Of a stretch of 64,000 nt of DNA, positions 1 to 13,137 are shown one piece after another (position 1 is the first letter of the stretch; every line of letters starts with the position of its first letter). The position numbers were made by a program, and so were the translations under genes. The notes beneath the pieces are model-generated. The model saw only the letters and a list, made by a program, of their open reading frames with translations. It was not told the DNA's origin and searched no databases. The DNA is from Erpobdella octoculata (Eukaryota; Annelida; Clitellata; Hirudinida; Erpobdellidae): assembly GCA_963978895.1 (NCBI GenBank), contig OZ022247.1, positions 22,217,153 to 22,281,152 on the forward strand, given 5' to 3'.

Positions 1-2561
1 GACCCATGGACAACTCTCACCCTAACATTTTTGATAACTTATTAAATATTTAATTTGCAAGATAATTGTTAACTCAAATATGTCTCGAAAACACGGGCAC
101 GCGCGTCATTTCAACATCAACATTGGCAAGGTTTCGGGGGCCTCCCTGCCTGCGCCCCTGGCACGTTTACAAAAAACAATATCTTGTCTTATCGTCCATC
201 GTTCCACAAGATAATCCTACAGTCTATAGAACAGATCCATATCTAGAATATAAAGTGGTTTTTAATTACTTTCTGTGTACACAAAAACGCTTAACAAGAG
301 TCGTAGTAGCGTCGTATAAAATATTACTTGTGCTGAATAGCAAATGTCGTTTGCGTGCGTAAATTCACTTGAATACAAGACATCCTGTAGAGTAACATCT
401 TAGCGCTTTATTTATGTCTGCTAACTTATGAGCGTTTTAACTTTCTTTGCTCAATTTAATTTTAATTGTTTTATTCATATCTTATAGGCTACCTTTATTA
501 TTTCGCATGTACAGGTGTATATAATTTAAGGCTTTCGCTTAAAATCACATGGTCGCAGCAGTCGTTATCGTTCAAGTTGCTATAAACACTTTTTATATGT
601 CCTCTATTGTTCTTCTCTTGACTGCTCTTTTGAGTATCCTTAAGCTCAGAGACCTGCATCAGCTTCCCATTCCGTAAACGGTTAACGTACACAACTTATT
701 ATTGTTAATCAGCAGTTGACGAATTTCATTAGTTAACATGTAAAGACTTACACTTTCGAAAATTTCAGGGTTTTCGAACTTGTTTGTGTGTTTTGCACAC
801 GCTTTGATGAACGTGCTTTTACTGTTAACAAAACAGTTTGCCTACAAAGTTTAAACATACTTCATTTTGATTTATTTTCGAACAAACCAACCAAATTTAA
901 AACAAATGTTCTTATTATTAACCGTAACTAAATTATTGTAACAAGCTACATTGTTATTTTATTTCTCAGCTTATAATTATCTAACATTTTCTGTGAGACT
1001 ACTGTAATTTTTAATTGTTTTTATTGACTTCTAATCTCTGTTTCTATTTTTTTACAATCAATTTTCGAGTCACTTCTTGACGATAGATTTTCTTTAATTT
1101 TTGTATGCATGCTCTTGCTTGATGACAATGCAATATTCAATAATTAATTTTGCACAAAAAAATGTAAAATAAGTAATTTTAAAATTTGATTTTTGAAAAA
1201 CCTTGTTTTTATATTGTTTACTTGTTATAATCTCTATTTGGGTTGTCCTATCGTAATGTTGTCGAGACTTCATATACAGTGGTACCTACTCTGTTTTTGC
1301 GACCTTGAAAATGGCTTGAAAATCCAGTCATGAAAAAGGGGTCTTAAATGGGGGAGCGTTAAAAGGACTTCATAACCAATCCGTCAGCAACAAAACGATC
1401 GAAAATGGGAGAGAATCGTTGAGTACCATTGTATTCTTTTTCTAGATTTCCCTGCTTCAAACATCGATGCACCATCTTTTTTATCAAACATGACTAATTA
1501 ATTAATTTTTAATATTTAAATTAATTTTTAATTTACAGTTCGTGGCTGTTATCCTTTGGATTTACATTTTTTGCTTTCAATGAAATTTTTAGTTTGAGTT
1601 AAACATAAATTGCCTCAGATTAATTTCAAGAAGCCGGAAATTTTAATCTAATAACACGATTTGTTATAAATCCTATTTTCTAAAAATAATAAAATAAAAT
1701 ATATTTTTATGGATGGAGATGGGATGGTAAACAAGAAAGTTTTTATTTTTATTTTCAGTCATTATTATTGCCATCTCCATAGGTTTCATCGTTGTTTTGA
1801 TCTTTGCTGCTTGATGTTGTGATGGTGCTTCAAATCATCACAATGAACTGCAATTAGTAGTATAACATCTGTTGGCTAATTTTATCTAGTTCACGAGCTT
1901 AGAGAAGTTCTGGTCTATATAGATATTATTGACTCCTTGTACATATTTTTTGTATTAGCCGTTAAAATGTTTGCTGCTCTACTTTTAAATTGAATTAATT
2001 CCTCATGAACCGTATGGCGTTTTTTTGATGTTATAAAAATGACAAGCACCATCGTTTCCATTCAGATGTCATCTCGCAATCAGATCGTCCTATTCCATAG
2101 CGATCCTTCTGGAAAATAATATCGATAAATCAGTAAGAGAAAGAACTCTATTAAAATCAGTTAACAACAAACCATAAAACGTGAATTTTATCTGCATTGT
2201 TTTTCCGTTCATAATTTGATCGCGTAGCAAGATCGATATCTCAGGTCGATGCGTCTAATCATCACAGGCCGACCGTTAACATGAGGCGATTTGTCGCTTG
2301 CTTTACTACTGTGAACAGAAGGAGACGAATTGCAACCCAACAGAACATAGGGGATCTATTTAAACTATTTTCTTAGCTGTAGATTAGCACTCCGACATAT
2401 GCTCTTGGCAGGGTTTAGTTTGCCGGTTTTGTGTTTGTGATTTAAAGAACGTGTGAGACGAGATTGAATGTTGTGTTGTGCTATGCCATAATGAGCCATT
2501 CAATTTTGAGCTGAATTTGTAATGACAATTTTTATTTAAGATTGAAGAGGCTGCAAGAAAA
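1..2561. other. AT-rich intergenic region, no gene recognised
   Basis: This stretch is AT-rich with scattered short open frames and no recognisable domain. The longest (about 66-362, plus strand) is 98 codons without a family signature. No repeat with clear boundaries was seen. The last few hundred bases should contain the promoter of the first FReD gene. A pyrimidine-rich tract ending in AAG at about 2540 precedes the ATG at 2562 and could be a 3' splice site. Confidence 0.5.
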
Positions 2562-4830
2562 ATGAATTTTAGATTTTGTTTCACGATGCTAGTGTTTTTG
2601 GCTTTGGGTGAGTATTAAAAACTTCTAGCGCTTTAATCAGGCTTTTTAAAAAAAATAATGTAAGTTTTATTAAATGAACTTGAGCAAATAAAAAGCAAAA
2701 AATAAAAATTCTTTAACTTTCATAAAAATGAAATCAGTTCCAAAACTGAAATTTTTAAACCCGTTATAATGGTGCATTAATAAAATACAGTAAACCCGTA
2801 ATAATGGTGTTTCAATAAATACAGTATAGAACATCAATAATTCTAGTTCTTCAAGGCTATTTATTTGCTACTATTTTTTACACGGGCTTACATTAGGATC
2901 GAGACCGAGGTTTGTAAACTAACGCCAACTTTAGTCAAGCGTGATATCAGCTAAACTCTGCTAAACCATCTCAGCACAAATTGAATGAAATAAGCTATTT
3001 CACCCTCAGCAAGCAGGGATTGTGTAAAATACCCTCAACCAAAATAAAATAATTTAGCCCCAGTCCTAAAAGTTTAATAGCTATAATGTATTATTTTCAC
3101 AGCCTACGGGAGGAACTACGACGAGTACGGTTACGAATCCGACGAACCAGTTGTCAGGTCATCCAAGTCTTCCAGTAAGATCAGATTGGCATTTGATGCG
3201 TTTTTTCAATTATTTTTATTTAGTTATCTATAATAAGATTTGAAAGTTAATTTCATAAATGAGATTTAATACAAATAAAATTCTAATTGCTTCGCTTACT
3301 TGTTGAAGTTATTTTATATAGATTTTAAATTAAAAATTTTAATATAAAATAATTGAATTAAAAGAGTTGACCGATTGCTCGGATACTAACATTGCAAAGA
3401 CAAAGAAAAATGGCGTCTATTGGGTCAATTTGGGAGACCACGTGAGAGAAGCCTATTGCGAAGTCGGATCGGACGACAATATTTATACGGTAAAACGCCA
3501 ACATTCATAAAATAAAAGCTGAAATTTAAGAGATTTTTAGTTAATTCATCACTTATTGAAAATGGCCAAAAATAAACTCAACAAAGACTTTTAAAAAAAT
3601 ATCATGTTTGTTTGAAAAAAAAAGGTTTTTCAAAGACGATTGGACGGATCGGTCAGTTTTTTCAGAAGATGGAAGAACTACAAGGAAGGATTTGGCAACA
3701 TTTCTGGAGAATTTTGGTGGGGTAAGTTTATCGGAGTGTAACAAAGTGTTTACAACAGGTATACTTTGTTGATTAGGAACCAATGAACAACATGGAATAT
3801 AAATTCAGGGACGTCAATTCAACAAAAGCATGTGGGTCAGGAGCAAGATGTTGACATGATTCATAGTCCATCCATAAATTGTTGCTTCTTGAAGCTAAAT
3901 ATTTTTGCCCAAAATAGCTTATAACCGAGTGAAAAGGGTAGCCAACGGTCGTAAGTACTTTTCGAGAAAAAAAACTTCTAAACTCTCAAAAAGCTGATGA
4001 CCAAAATATATTAGTTGCAGGTACTTTTCCAAAAATTATCGAAATATTTTTAAACCGTCTAGGGGGCCCACTTCTACGTCAAGAGCGGCTAACTTAAAAA
4101 TCAATAAAGCATGTCAACGTCGGGCGGAGTCTTTTCTAACGTCAGGTAGGGCCCATTTGAAAAGCAGAAGAAGAAAATGGTCCTTTTATCTTCACTAATT
4201 GACGTGCCTGTTTATATAGCGTATGTAGATGATGCTTGGAGTGACCATTGCAACGGTCAGATATCGTACAATTACAATACGATACTGTAGGCATTACAGT
4301 CTTACAACAACAACAACAACAACAATTTTAACTGCTTCCAAACACAGGGCTTGCACCTTTGTCTACCTTGACTACAAAATACCGCTACAAGTTGAGGGTT
4401 GAACTGGAAGCGTTCGATAAAACGAAAGTATATGCAGAGTACGATGACTTCTCAGTAGGTGATGAGGACAGCAAGTTTACATTGCGCGTGGGCGGATATA
4501 CAGGAACAGCAGGTTAGTCGACCCTAATAAGTTAATCGTTTCAGCACTTTTTTTTAACTTAGTTTTAACTTTTTTTATAAAGGTGATGCACTCTCTTATC
4601 ATAACAACATGGCATTTAGTACCATCGATTCCGACAACGACAAGGCTGGAGAAAACTGCGCGAGTACCTATCACGGTGCCTGGTGGTACAACGCTTGCCA
4701 TCAGTCCAATCTGAACGGCCTCTACTTCCTGGGCAAGCACACTACGTTTGCCGACGGCATTGACTGGCTGCAGTTCCGTACGTATCTGGAGTCGATGAAA
4801 TCTACCAAGATGATGATAACGAGAAAGTGA
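2562..4830 (+). CDS. FReD1: secreted fibrinogen-related-domain lectin, divergent copy, six exons
   Basis: Exons inferred from GT-AG sites and homology to its neighbours: 2562-2607, 3103-3174, 3365-3489, 3625-3721, 4348-4512, 4583-4830, giving 250 residues in one open frame. Residues 1-16 ([16 protein letters not shown]) are a signal peptide. Exon 2 encodes a short acidic Tyr/Gly linker unlike that of the other copies. Exons 3-6 encode the FReD domain: [41 protein letters not shown], the calcium-site run [12 protein letters not shown], and [13 protein letters not shown], which forms the ligand pocket in ficolins and tachylectins. The four canonical domain cysteines are present. The family binds acetylated sugars and other acetyl groups in innate immunity; the specificity here is unknown. 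The intron 3 acceptor has a poor pyrimidine tract. AATAAA signals follow at about 4916. Likely the oldest branch of the array. Confidence 0.85.
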
Positions 4831-6714
4831 TAGGAAGTGGGAGTCGCTTGGTGGCAGCATATTTCGACAGAAGTTGAAGCTCTGAAGCCTATTGAATTTG
4901 TCGACAAAAATTAATAATAAATTAGCTCAAAAAAATTTCAACAATTATTTAGTTAATTAATTAATTAGTTGAACAAAATTTATAAAATACGTGGAATAGT
5001 GTTTTTTTAATGTTTGTCTTATGTATATGCAACCATGAACTCTTAGATATATGTAAGATTTGAGTATGATTGTAAGAAATTCACGTTGCCCTGCTATGTG
5101 GCGCTGCAACGGAAAAATTCGTGTAGAAATACTAAAAAGATTAAATAATCGAAATTAATATAATTTAACAGAAAAAAATCGCTATTACAATATTTAAATT
5201 AGATTAATTAATAATTATTGTGGAAAATTAAAGAGATGTGAAAAAATCTATTAGAGTTTATTTCTTTTCAAAGGTAAAAAAAAGTAATGAATTGATATAA
5301 AACAAAATCCAATGTTTTTGAACCGCAAAATTCTGGTGAAGCTGAGTCGATACAATAGTAATAATATTAATACGATAACTTGCAATTATTATATCAACAA
5401 TTTATTAAATTTTCAAGTTTTACAAATAAAATAGTTAAAAGTCAACTCTAAACTCTAGTAGAAACAAAAAAAACAAATTTTGCTTTTTGAAACTGCAATA
5501 TCTGATTGCTTGAGTTTTCTACTGCTGAATTTACCCGCGGGTCGGGTAGGATTCGGGTATGGAAAAAAATGTATGGGTCGGGTAGGTATTTTGCCTTACC
5601 TGCGCAGCCCTTCTGTAGACTAAAGGTGTGCACGGTAATGTGGGGATAGCGGGAATACAGCGGTAATGAGGATGAAGTTGTGGGATTACCGCGGGGATGG
5701 AAACAAACGTTGCGGGGTTATCGCGGGGATGGGGACTAGTTTTTGCGGTATTACTGTAAGAAGCAAATAAAGCTTTTTTAGAAAATAAAACTTTTTTTTC
5801 AATTTCAAGTCACCGAAAATGCATCAAGTACTACAATTTTCAGTTAATATTTTTATATCTTTGCATAGCGCTGTTTTTTTATCGCTGTTATTGTTCTGAA
5901 TGATAAATTGTTGATGAATAAGATGGGCAGGATAATTTGTTGAATTTTTAGAAGAACACTAAGAAAGGCCAAAAGTGTCCCAGGTACCCAGAAATGTTTT
6001 GAATGTGCCTGCGGCAAGCACATATTCAGAGAGAACATTCTCCACGGGTGGATTAACTAATAAAGATTGTAGAATGCAGCTAGTGGAAACAGCCCTGTTG
6101 GAATATTATTTACTCAGGGACTTCAATAAATAAATAAATGTTTATATCAATACTTATATGTAATTTGAATGTATCAATATTTATATCAATACTCATATGC
6201 AAATTAAATTAAATAACACACTAAAAACTAATGACTACTACAGGATTGTTTGAAAATGGGAGTTAACAGTGAGGGGATGAATGGGCATGGGAATGAAAAA
6301 CTGCGGGGCTGGTTGGCGATGAGGATAAAGGACTTTGGGGATGGAGATGATGCTGGCGGGGATGGATAGGGATGAATAGGAATGGAGACGATACTTGCGG
6401 GGATGGATGGGGATAGGGACAAAAAGTCGTCCCCGTGCACATCTCTGGTGTAGTCCATGTCTTAAGCTGCAACAACCGACAGATGAAACCCTGTGACTCT
6501 TAAAACTAACAGATGCTGACGCGCCCCAATAGGTTATTATTTTTCTATCGTGCATGGCTGGCTATAATATATAACATAATATGTCAAAATGTAACGACGG
6601 CGTCTTACGCTCCTTCGACAAAACATGGCGGCAGATTATATTGAGAACTTGCTGATGCAGTTGCTCACGATCAACATTACACATTATAATATCCAGACAA
6701 CCTCCCTGGCTGTG

Positions 6715-6898
6715 CAGAGGCGTAGCTAGGGTCTTCTGCACCCGGGGCAAAACACAAAATTTCTTTTGATTTTTGCTTCCAAATAACCTTATGACCGGGG
6801 GGTAGTCGGAGCTATTGAAATTGCTAGGTACAGCAAAATAATAATAATAAAACTTTTGTTCAATGAAAATGCCCCCTGCCCTCTTCACTACGCCTCTG
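6715..6898. mobile_element. hAT-type MITE, copy 1
   Basis: A 184-bp element starts CAGAGGCGTAGCTAGG and ends CACTACGCCTCTG, an imperfect terminal inverted repeat. It is flanked by TGGCTGTG (6707-6714) and CGGCTGTG (6899-6906), an 8-bp target duplication with one mismatch, the size typical of hAT insertions. The open frame across it on the minus strand has no transposase signature, so it is non-autonomous. Confidence 0.7.
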
Positions 6899-8079
6899 CG
6901 GCTGTGTCAGGCACAATGTGCTTGGTAAATTATTTTTACTATTCACCGGGGTAATATTTTCACTAAACGATGTCTCTATGAAATTTTCACCTATCTTAAA
7001 AGGATGATTTTAATTTTTTAAATTAACTTTATTTTTTTATTTTATACATTACGAGATATATTTTAAAAAATAGTCGATATTTAAGAGGAAACAAATGGAT
7101 GGAAACAAGAGATGGAGAGATATGAGAAACGTAGGAGGTGCGTGCAACTAAACATGCTGCAGAGTTAAAGGCTGTAGAAATTTAAGCTTGTGAAGCTGGT
7201 GCTACTAATAAATCCATTGCCACAGGTGCGAGCAAATTATAGATTATTTGACTTTCTCTTGATGTCCAAAACTCATAAATATTAACAATACTGTTGAAAT
7301 TATTTGTTTGAATTGTTTAATATATTAGTAAAACTGCTGCTTAACAGTTTAACCAAGTTAAACGATTCAAGAAAAATTATGATTACAAGAAAAGAAATAT
7401 CTTTAAATAACAAATTTAATTTTGTAGCGCTAACTTTTGAAAAAAGTAAAAGTAAATTATTGCGTTTAAAATTCTTTTTATTTTACTTTCAATTTTACTT
7501 ATTAAAATCTTTCTACTTAATACGTTTACTTTTACTCGAGTAAATTAAATCATTTGACTTTACTTTTACTTTTACTTAATTTAAATATTTCTGCTAAACA
7601 GTGGCGCAGCGTGGGTTTTAGCCGCTCAAAACCAAACGTCTATGACCGGAGTTGGGGGTAAAACTTAATAGACGACTTTGACTTTTTTTCAAAATTTAGG
7701 GGGGAGTGGTGAAATAAAATTACTGTTTTTTTCCGAAAATCATTTTTCGCCCTCTTAAAAAAAACCAACCGGGGTGGACCGCCCTTCCTAAACACCGCAA
7801 CTGAAGCTACACAGATCGACTTGCATCATGACCACTACCATTGTTGCTACAACACGTAACACTACATTTGCCAACAATTTTAACTGAAAACAGATCAATT
7901 AAACTTCAAAAAGTCACGCTCCACTTGACTCCACTTGACTCCACCTGTAGACACCTCATCGCAAGCATGCCTGTCTCGTCGAACCATTTAATCTAGCGTG
8001 TCTAACTTGTTCGGGCTGTCACAGCTATCAATATTTTTGTCGTTTTTGTATGTTCTGTCGTTTAATTTTCGCTTATATT

Positions 8080-8274
8080 TGATTCCCCTGGCCTGTTGAA
8101 GTCAGACTCTGTGAAGAAGTTTGGTAGATTGGTGGTTTCCTAATATATTATAACTATATTTATTATTAGTAATACTATTACTTTTTATTTGTTAATCAGA
8201 TGTGACTATTATCATCAATTTTGGTAGTTAAAGTATAAATATATTATTGAACAAATTTTTTTTTCAGAATAAAC
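8080..8274 (+). promoter_or_regulatory. Conserved upstream block and 3' splice site before FReD2
   Basis: A block containing CTTATATTTG, GTTGAAGTCAGACTCTGTGA and GTTTGGTAGATTGG lies about 190 bases before the ATG and is repeated before FReD3 (about 18440), FReD4 (24280), FReD5 (30455), FReD6 (38070), FReD7 (52430) and, inverted, near 13290. It is followed by TTTTTTTTTCAG then AATAAACATGG. The first part may be a promoter (TATA-like CTTATATTTG) and a short 5' noncoding exon ending before GTTTGG, with the CAG as acceptor of a 5' UTR intron or of a trans-spliced leader. The function is inferred from conservation only. Confidence 0.45.
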
Positions 8275-8967
8275 ATGGATCCCATGAAGTTGTGCTCTTT
8301 TTTGCTTGCAATGCTTGTGGCAGGTGAAAATGCTTAATAAACAACCTAACTATAGCTATTTTCATTTACTTTTATGATAAACCTGAAAGAAAAAAATGTT
8401 TGCAGGTAAACTTGTTGATTTCTTGCCAGTGCCCAACCCGTAACCATTCAAAATCTACGCTAACCGATCCGGAAAAACGGGTCAGCTACGGGTACACCCA
8501 CGGTACCGATAAACCCGCGCAGCCCTACTATGTATATACCCTGCAGTTTCGATTTTACAAAAAAAGTTACAAATTTCGAAATTATTCAAAAATAGGTTTT
8601 TAAACATTGAAAAACTAAAATTACGTTGACAGAAAATATATTAACATGGAGTTGCTAAAATTATTTCTGCTTTTTGTTTCAGTGATGCACTGCAATGCGG
8701 ACACAAGTGAAGAAATTCTTTATGAATATGAAGATGCTGTGGGAGAGGACCTGACCCCCCCAAAATCTTCAAGTAAGTCCTTTTGTACATATTGATAGGA
8801 AAAACTTTTTTGGTCTGCCTCATAAGTTTTAGCCTTAACACTGAAATCATTTCTAGGTTTTTCTATCGATAGTGTGGTTTAAATATTGCAGTTTTGAACA
8901 CGATGGTCTAATATAATATGCAATTATATATTAAAAAGCGTTTCATTTCCATTTGATAACGAATCCT

Positions 8968-9115
<148 letters not shown>

Positions 9116-10021
9116 CATAATTTGTAATCTTATCACCAATCCTATTTCAAAGAGCTTACCGACTGCCAAGACATTGAATCCTCAAATCCTAAAAAAAAGT
9201 GGCATCTATTGGCTCAATCTCAAAGGTCATCTCGTGCCTGCTTATTGTGAAATAGCTGCCGATGGTACCAAATATACGGTAGGAAAACTACAAAAAAATT
9301 TTTTAAGAATATCATGAGGCTTATACGTCAAGCATCGATAAAAAAACTAAAATAAAAAATGTAATAAATAATTCTCTTTGTCTTAACCAGTCATGTTTAG
9401 ATAAACTGTTTTATGTACTTAATCCAGGTTTTCCAAAGAAGATTGGATGGAACTGTTAATTTTTTTAGAAGATGGAAGGAATACAAGTATGGATTTGGAA
9501 ATTTGAATAGAGAATTTTGGTGGGGTGAGTCACTCTCTAAAAGTGTTTTTATGTATTTAAACTAATTTTAATATGAACTTGAACCGTAATTGAACACTGG
9601 TATTTTCAGGTCTTCTGCCACTGTCCATTCTGACTTCGAAGTACCGCTACAAATTGAGGATCGACTTAGAGGCATTCGATGGTACTAAAGTCTATGCCGA
9701 GTACGACGACTTTGCCGTCGGAAATGAGGACACCAAGTTCATGCTGACAGTTTCTGGATACAAAGGAACAGCAGGTAAGCTTCAAACAGTTAATTTGGCA
9801 AAACAATGAGGCCAAATAGAAGGGTTTAATGCACAGGCTGCATTACTTGATTGGAAGGAAGCTGAAAAGTTTTTTCAATATAGAAAGAACTTCTTTTTAT
9901 TAATTTCTTATCTAATTTTGTAATATTTTTTTGGCCGATTGTAATGCCGGCCTACGCACGATTACTATACGCGACGGAATGTAGTGTAGAAGTCCTAAGC
10001 TGCGTACACACTGACCGGTAT

Positions 10022-10178
10022 CAGGGTTTGGGAATGATAGCTGAGGGGATGGGGACAGATATTGAGGGGATGGGGTGGGGATGGGGACATGGGGCGAGGA
10101 GACAGTGAGGGGACGGGAAGAGAGTTTTCTTTGCGGGGTGGGGATGGGGAAGAAATGTTGTCCCCGTGTCACTCTCTA
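10022..10178. mobile_element. G-rich short retroposon in FReD2 intron 5 with 18-bp target duplication
   Basis: The 157-bp insert is rich in GGGGATGGGG on the plus strand. It is flanked by identical 18-bp copies of GTACACACTGACCGGTAT (10004-10021 and 10179-10196), which occurs only once at the matching place in other introns. Long target duplications fit LINE-mediated retroposition. Similar G-rich blocks occur at 5640, 6245, 15800 and 62350, so it belongs to a dispersed family. It landed inside an older inverted-repeat MITE of intron 5. Confidence 0.65.
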
Positions 10179-11356
10179 GTACACACTGACCGGTATTTTC
10201 ATCCAGCTTCTGTTTGCCTAAACTGCTGCATTGATTATGATAACTTTTTTGGTGCCTGAGACCAAGCCACACTTTGCCGGTTTTTTTTGCAAACAATGAG
10301 TTCCGTAAACGAAAGCCTAAATATAACCTCAAACGTATTATAATTTAGGACAAAGAAGTGGCAGGTAGTGTCTAAACTATCTAAACTTTTATTTATTTAG
10401 CCTAAAGTAAATTTTAGCACAAACTGTACTACCGAGGTTTTGCGCAATTCTCTTATTTTGATATAGTGAACTTTTTATGTCATAAAGACACAAATTTTCT
10501 TGAAAAAACTGATCAATGATCAGTTGAAGCACTTTCTCATCGCTCCACTTCTTTGTAATTTCTATTCTTTAAAATAAACAAACCAATCATCTAATCAGCG
10601 TGAATTTTCTCAACCAATTCTGGAGCGAAATAGAACACGCATCGGCCGGCGAAAACTAGCAACAGAATTTGGATGCGCATAAACTAACATAAAGTCGAGA
10701 TCTGTTTTTCGTGACACACACTCCAGATTCTAGTGCAAACCACTGGTACCACAAAAAACTAATCAATGTGTACTGGACTTAATATAGCTCCTCGTTAAAT
10801 ATTGCAATATTGATGCTTTTTAGTGTTTCTTTTTATTTTCAATATTTTTGTCTGTATCACAAGCAATTCTTTATTTAATCTTGATCTTGTTTACATCAGC
10901 CTCGTGCTAAAAAAGCATTCATCAACTAGCAAAACTGAAAACCTCAACTTGCGGATATTACGCATTTATGAAAAGATCATAAATACATTTATTTCTACGT
11001 GAAATATCTTATACTGTAAACAATGCTGACGAATTAACCGGTGGCCGCAATCACATTAATTTTTTACCGCGTTTTTCAATGCTGATTGTATTTTGCTTAA
11101 TCCTTCAGGTGATGCCATGAGCATCCACAACAAAATGTCTTTCAGCACTATGGACAGCGACAACGACAAGTCTCCTGACAGCTGTGCTAATCTCTACCAC
11201 GGAGGATGGTGGTACAACGCCTGTCACGCTTCCAACCTGAACGGCTTATACTTTTTGGGCAAGCACCCGACCTATGCCGATGGAATCAACTGGCAGCAGT
11301 TCAGAGGTCACTACGAGTCACTCAAGTCTGTCAAAATGATGATCACCAGAAAATAA

Positions 11357-12500
11357 ACCTGTTCGCACTGTTTTCCGATCATTCTTTGGAAAATAATAAA
11401 ACATTCATTGAAAATTTATTTGCTTGTTAAGAAATAAATTCCGGCAATTGATTTGTTTTTAGTCCCATTTATTATTTATAAAAAAAACGAAAACTAAAAC
11501 AAGAGAAACGTGAACCACACAAACGAAACTAAAATGACAATGTTAAAACGAAACTAAAATGAAAATATTAAAATTATGACTAAAGTGAAAATAATTTAGT
11601 TTTACAATTTACAAACGTTAATATGATAGTCTACATTGAACAAAAATTGAAACATATCAAACCTGAATCCAATTTTAATGTACATCAAACATGTGACGAA
11701 AAAACTGAACATAAATTGGCAGATGATGAACGTGTCAAAAATGTCTCAACTCAGACTTTATGGGACACAGACCATTGAATGATTGATATTTGATAATGGT
11801 CTTCCAATAAATCTGCCACTGGCTACAATTCACCGTTTTCTCCACTCCCATTTTTTTAGAGAACTATTGCACAAAGTTTTGAAAAAAAATTGAAATTTAA
11901 CTAGAACTACGCCCTCTTCCGGTTTTCCTCTATTTTGGAAAAAGGTATAGCATAAGAAGATACAATTTTACAATCGGTGGGTTTCATAAACTTTCTGCCC
12001 CCCCTCCCCTAAGGTTTTGCTAAAAAAAAATGATATCCCTGCGCCACAGGCTGCATGATTGTGTGAAAAGCTTCAACATGTCTGAATCAGCAATGTATGA
12101 GTGGATTGCGTATAGTCCCTAACAAAGTGTTAATGTTTGTGACTGGTAATGAATCAAACATGGTTAAAGCAGTAAATGATCTTAACCCGGTCGAAAAACT
12201 TATCCAAGAGGAGGAGGACAACTCATAAAATGAAAATTTAGCTCTGACGGAGTGCAGTGATAAAGAAGAATCTGAATTTGATGGCATTGCAGCAGCCGCT
12301 TGTTCTCTGGATCCCAAAGCTACACTGACGTTATTCAGACATGTACTGAAATCAGCATAACAAATAATTAAACAGATGACAAATAGGGTGGTTAGATTTT
12401 TTATATGATTTCATATGTCTACTCCAAACAATTTGGTTTTTTTTTTGACTGATTCTTTCGAGTTGCCAACAAATCTTCCCACGATGTAACCGGTCTCTTC
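11357..12500. other. FReD2 3' UTR, then hAT-transposase-like remnants
   Basis: After the polyadenylation signals comes a degenerate AAACGAAACTAAAATG repeat (about 11480-11600). From about 11615 the plus strand reads NVNMIVYIEQKLKHIKPESN, closely matching a hAT transposase-like C-terminus at 21821-22021. Between 12120 and 12360 the plus strand reads VTGNESNMVKAVNDLNPVEK and AAAACSLDP in broken frames, reminiscent of ZBED/hAT transposases. No intact gene. Confidence 0.45.
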
Positions 12501-12509
12501 TAGTTGTCA

Positions 12510-13137
12510 CTGAGCTCTTTGAAATAGGATTGGTGACAAGATTACAAATTGTTTTTTATTTATATAAATAAATTGGGTCTTCTGCGTTTTTAGGATTCGT
12601 TATCAAATGGAAATAAAAGGCATATTATATTAAACCACACAGAAACTGTGTTCAAAACTGCAATATTTGAACCACACTCTCAATAGAAAAAATTAGAAAT
12701 TGTTCCAGTGTTAAGGCTAGAACTGATGAGGAGGGCCAAAGAAGTTTTTCCTATCAATATGTACATGTACAAAAGGACTTCCTTAAAAAATCCGGCGGAA
12801 TCAGTTTCCCTCCTAGAGTTTCTTCGTAATCATAATCATAATCATTTTTTTCATCTTTGTTAGCGTTGCAGTGTATCACTAAAATAGAAGAAAACAGAGA
12901 TAATTTTAGGTACTCTAGGTCAATATATTGTTTATTAGCTTAATTTTAGTTTTTTAATGTTTAAAAACATATTTTTGAACAATTTACAAATTTGTAACTT
13001 TCTTTGCAAAACCTAAACCGCAGGGTATATAAAATAATAGGGCTGTTTGGGTATACCTATATTTAGGTTGATAATTAAGTATTTTCACCTGCCACAATTT
13101 TTACAAGCAAAAAAGAACACAATTTCTTGAAATCCAT
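12510..13137 (-). pseudogene. Inverted, 3'-truncated FReD gene copy (exons 1-2 and start of exon 3)
   Basis: Read on the minus strand, TTTTTTTCAG then AATAAACATGG precedes a 49-base exon 1 (13137-13089) encoding [16 protein letters not shown]. Exon 2 starts at 12878 and encodes VIHCNANKDEKNDYDYDYEE and a PP-containing tail. Its donor is changed from GTAAGT to GGAAGT at about 12782, so normal splicing is lost. Homology continues through intron 2 to the exon 3 acceptor and stops a few bases into exon 3 near 12510. Exons 4-6 are absent. The upstream block, including the promoter-like segment and the repeat carrying GGTTTTGAGCGGC, is also inverted up to about 13810. The only FReD copy seen in this orientation. 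Confidence 0.8.

Larger units (their letters stand above)
4831..8274. other. Intergenic region rich in dispersed repeats
   Basis: Begins with the FReD1 3' UTR. Positions 5400-5530 resemble 48410-48560 in the Ig-gene intron, so this is a dispersed repeat. A GGGT/ACCC-rich repeat (about 5530-5610) recurs inside intron 1 of the FReD copies. G-rich GGGGATGG blocks lie at 5640-5740 and 6245-6435. The block from about 6310 to 7000, including a hAT-type MITE, is repeated at 15790-16400. A second repeat starting CAGTGGCG at about 7601 and ending near 7805 recurs upstream of other FReD genes (for example 29826-30049). No protein gene seen. Confidence 0.5.

Noticed and set aside
66..362. 98-codon open frame near the left edge
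   Set aside because: No recognised domain, and another frame overlaps it with no better support.
6562..6888. 108-codon minus-strand frame, repeated at 15937-16263
   Set aside because: It crosses the borders of a hAT-type MITE and its flank; it is duplicated with them and has no protein signature.
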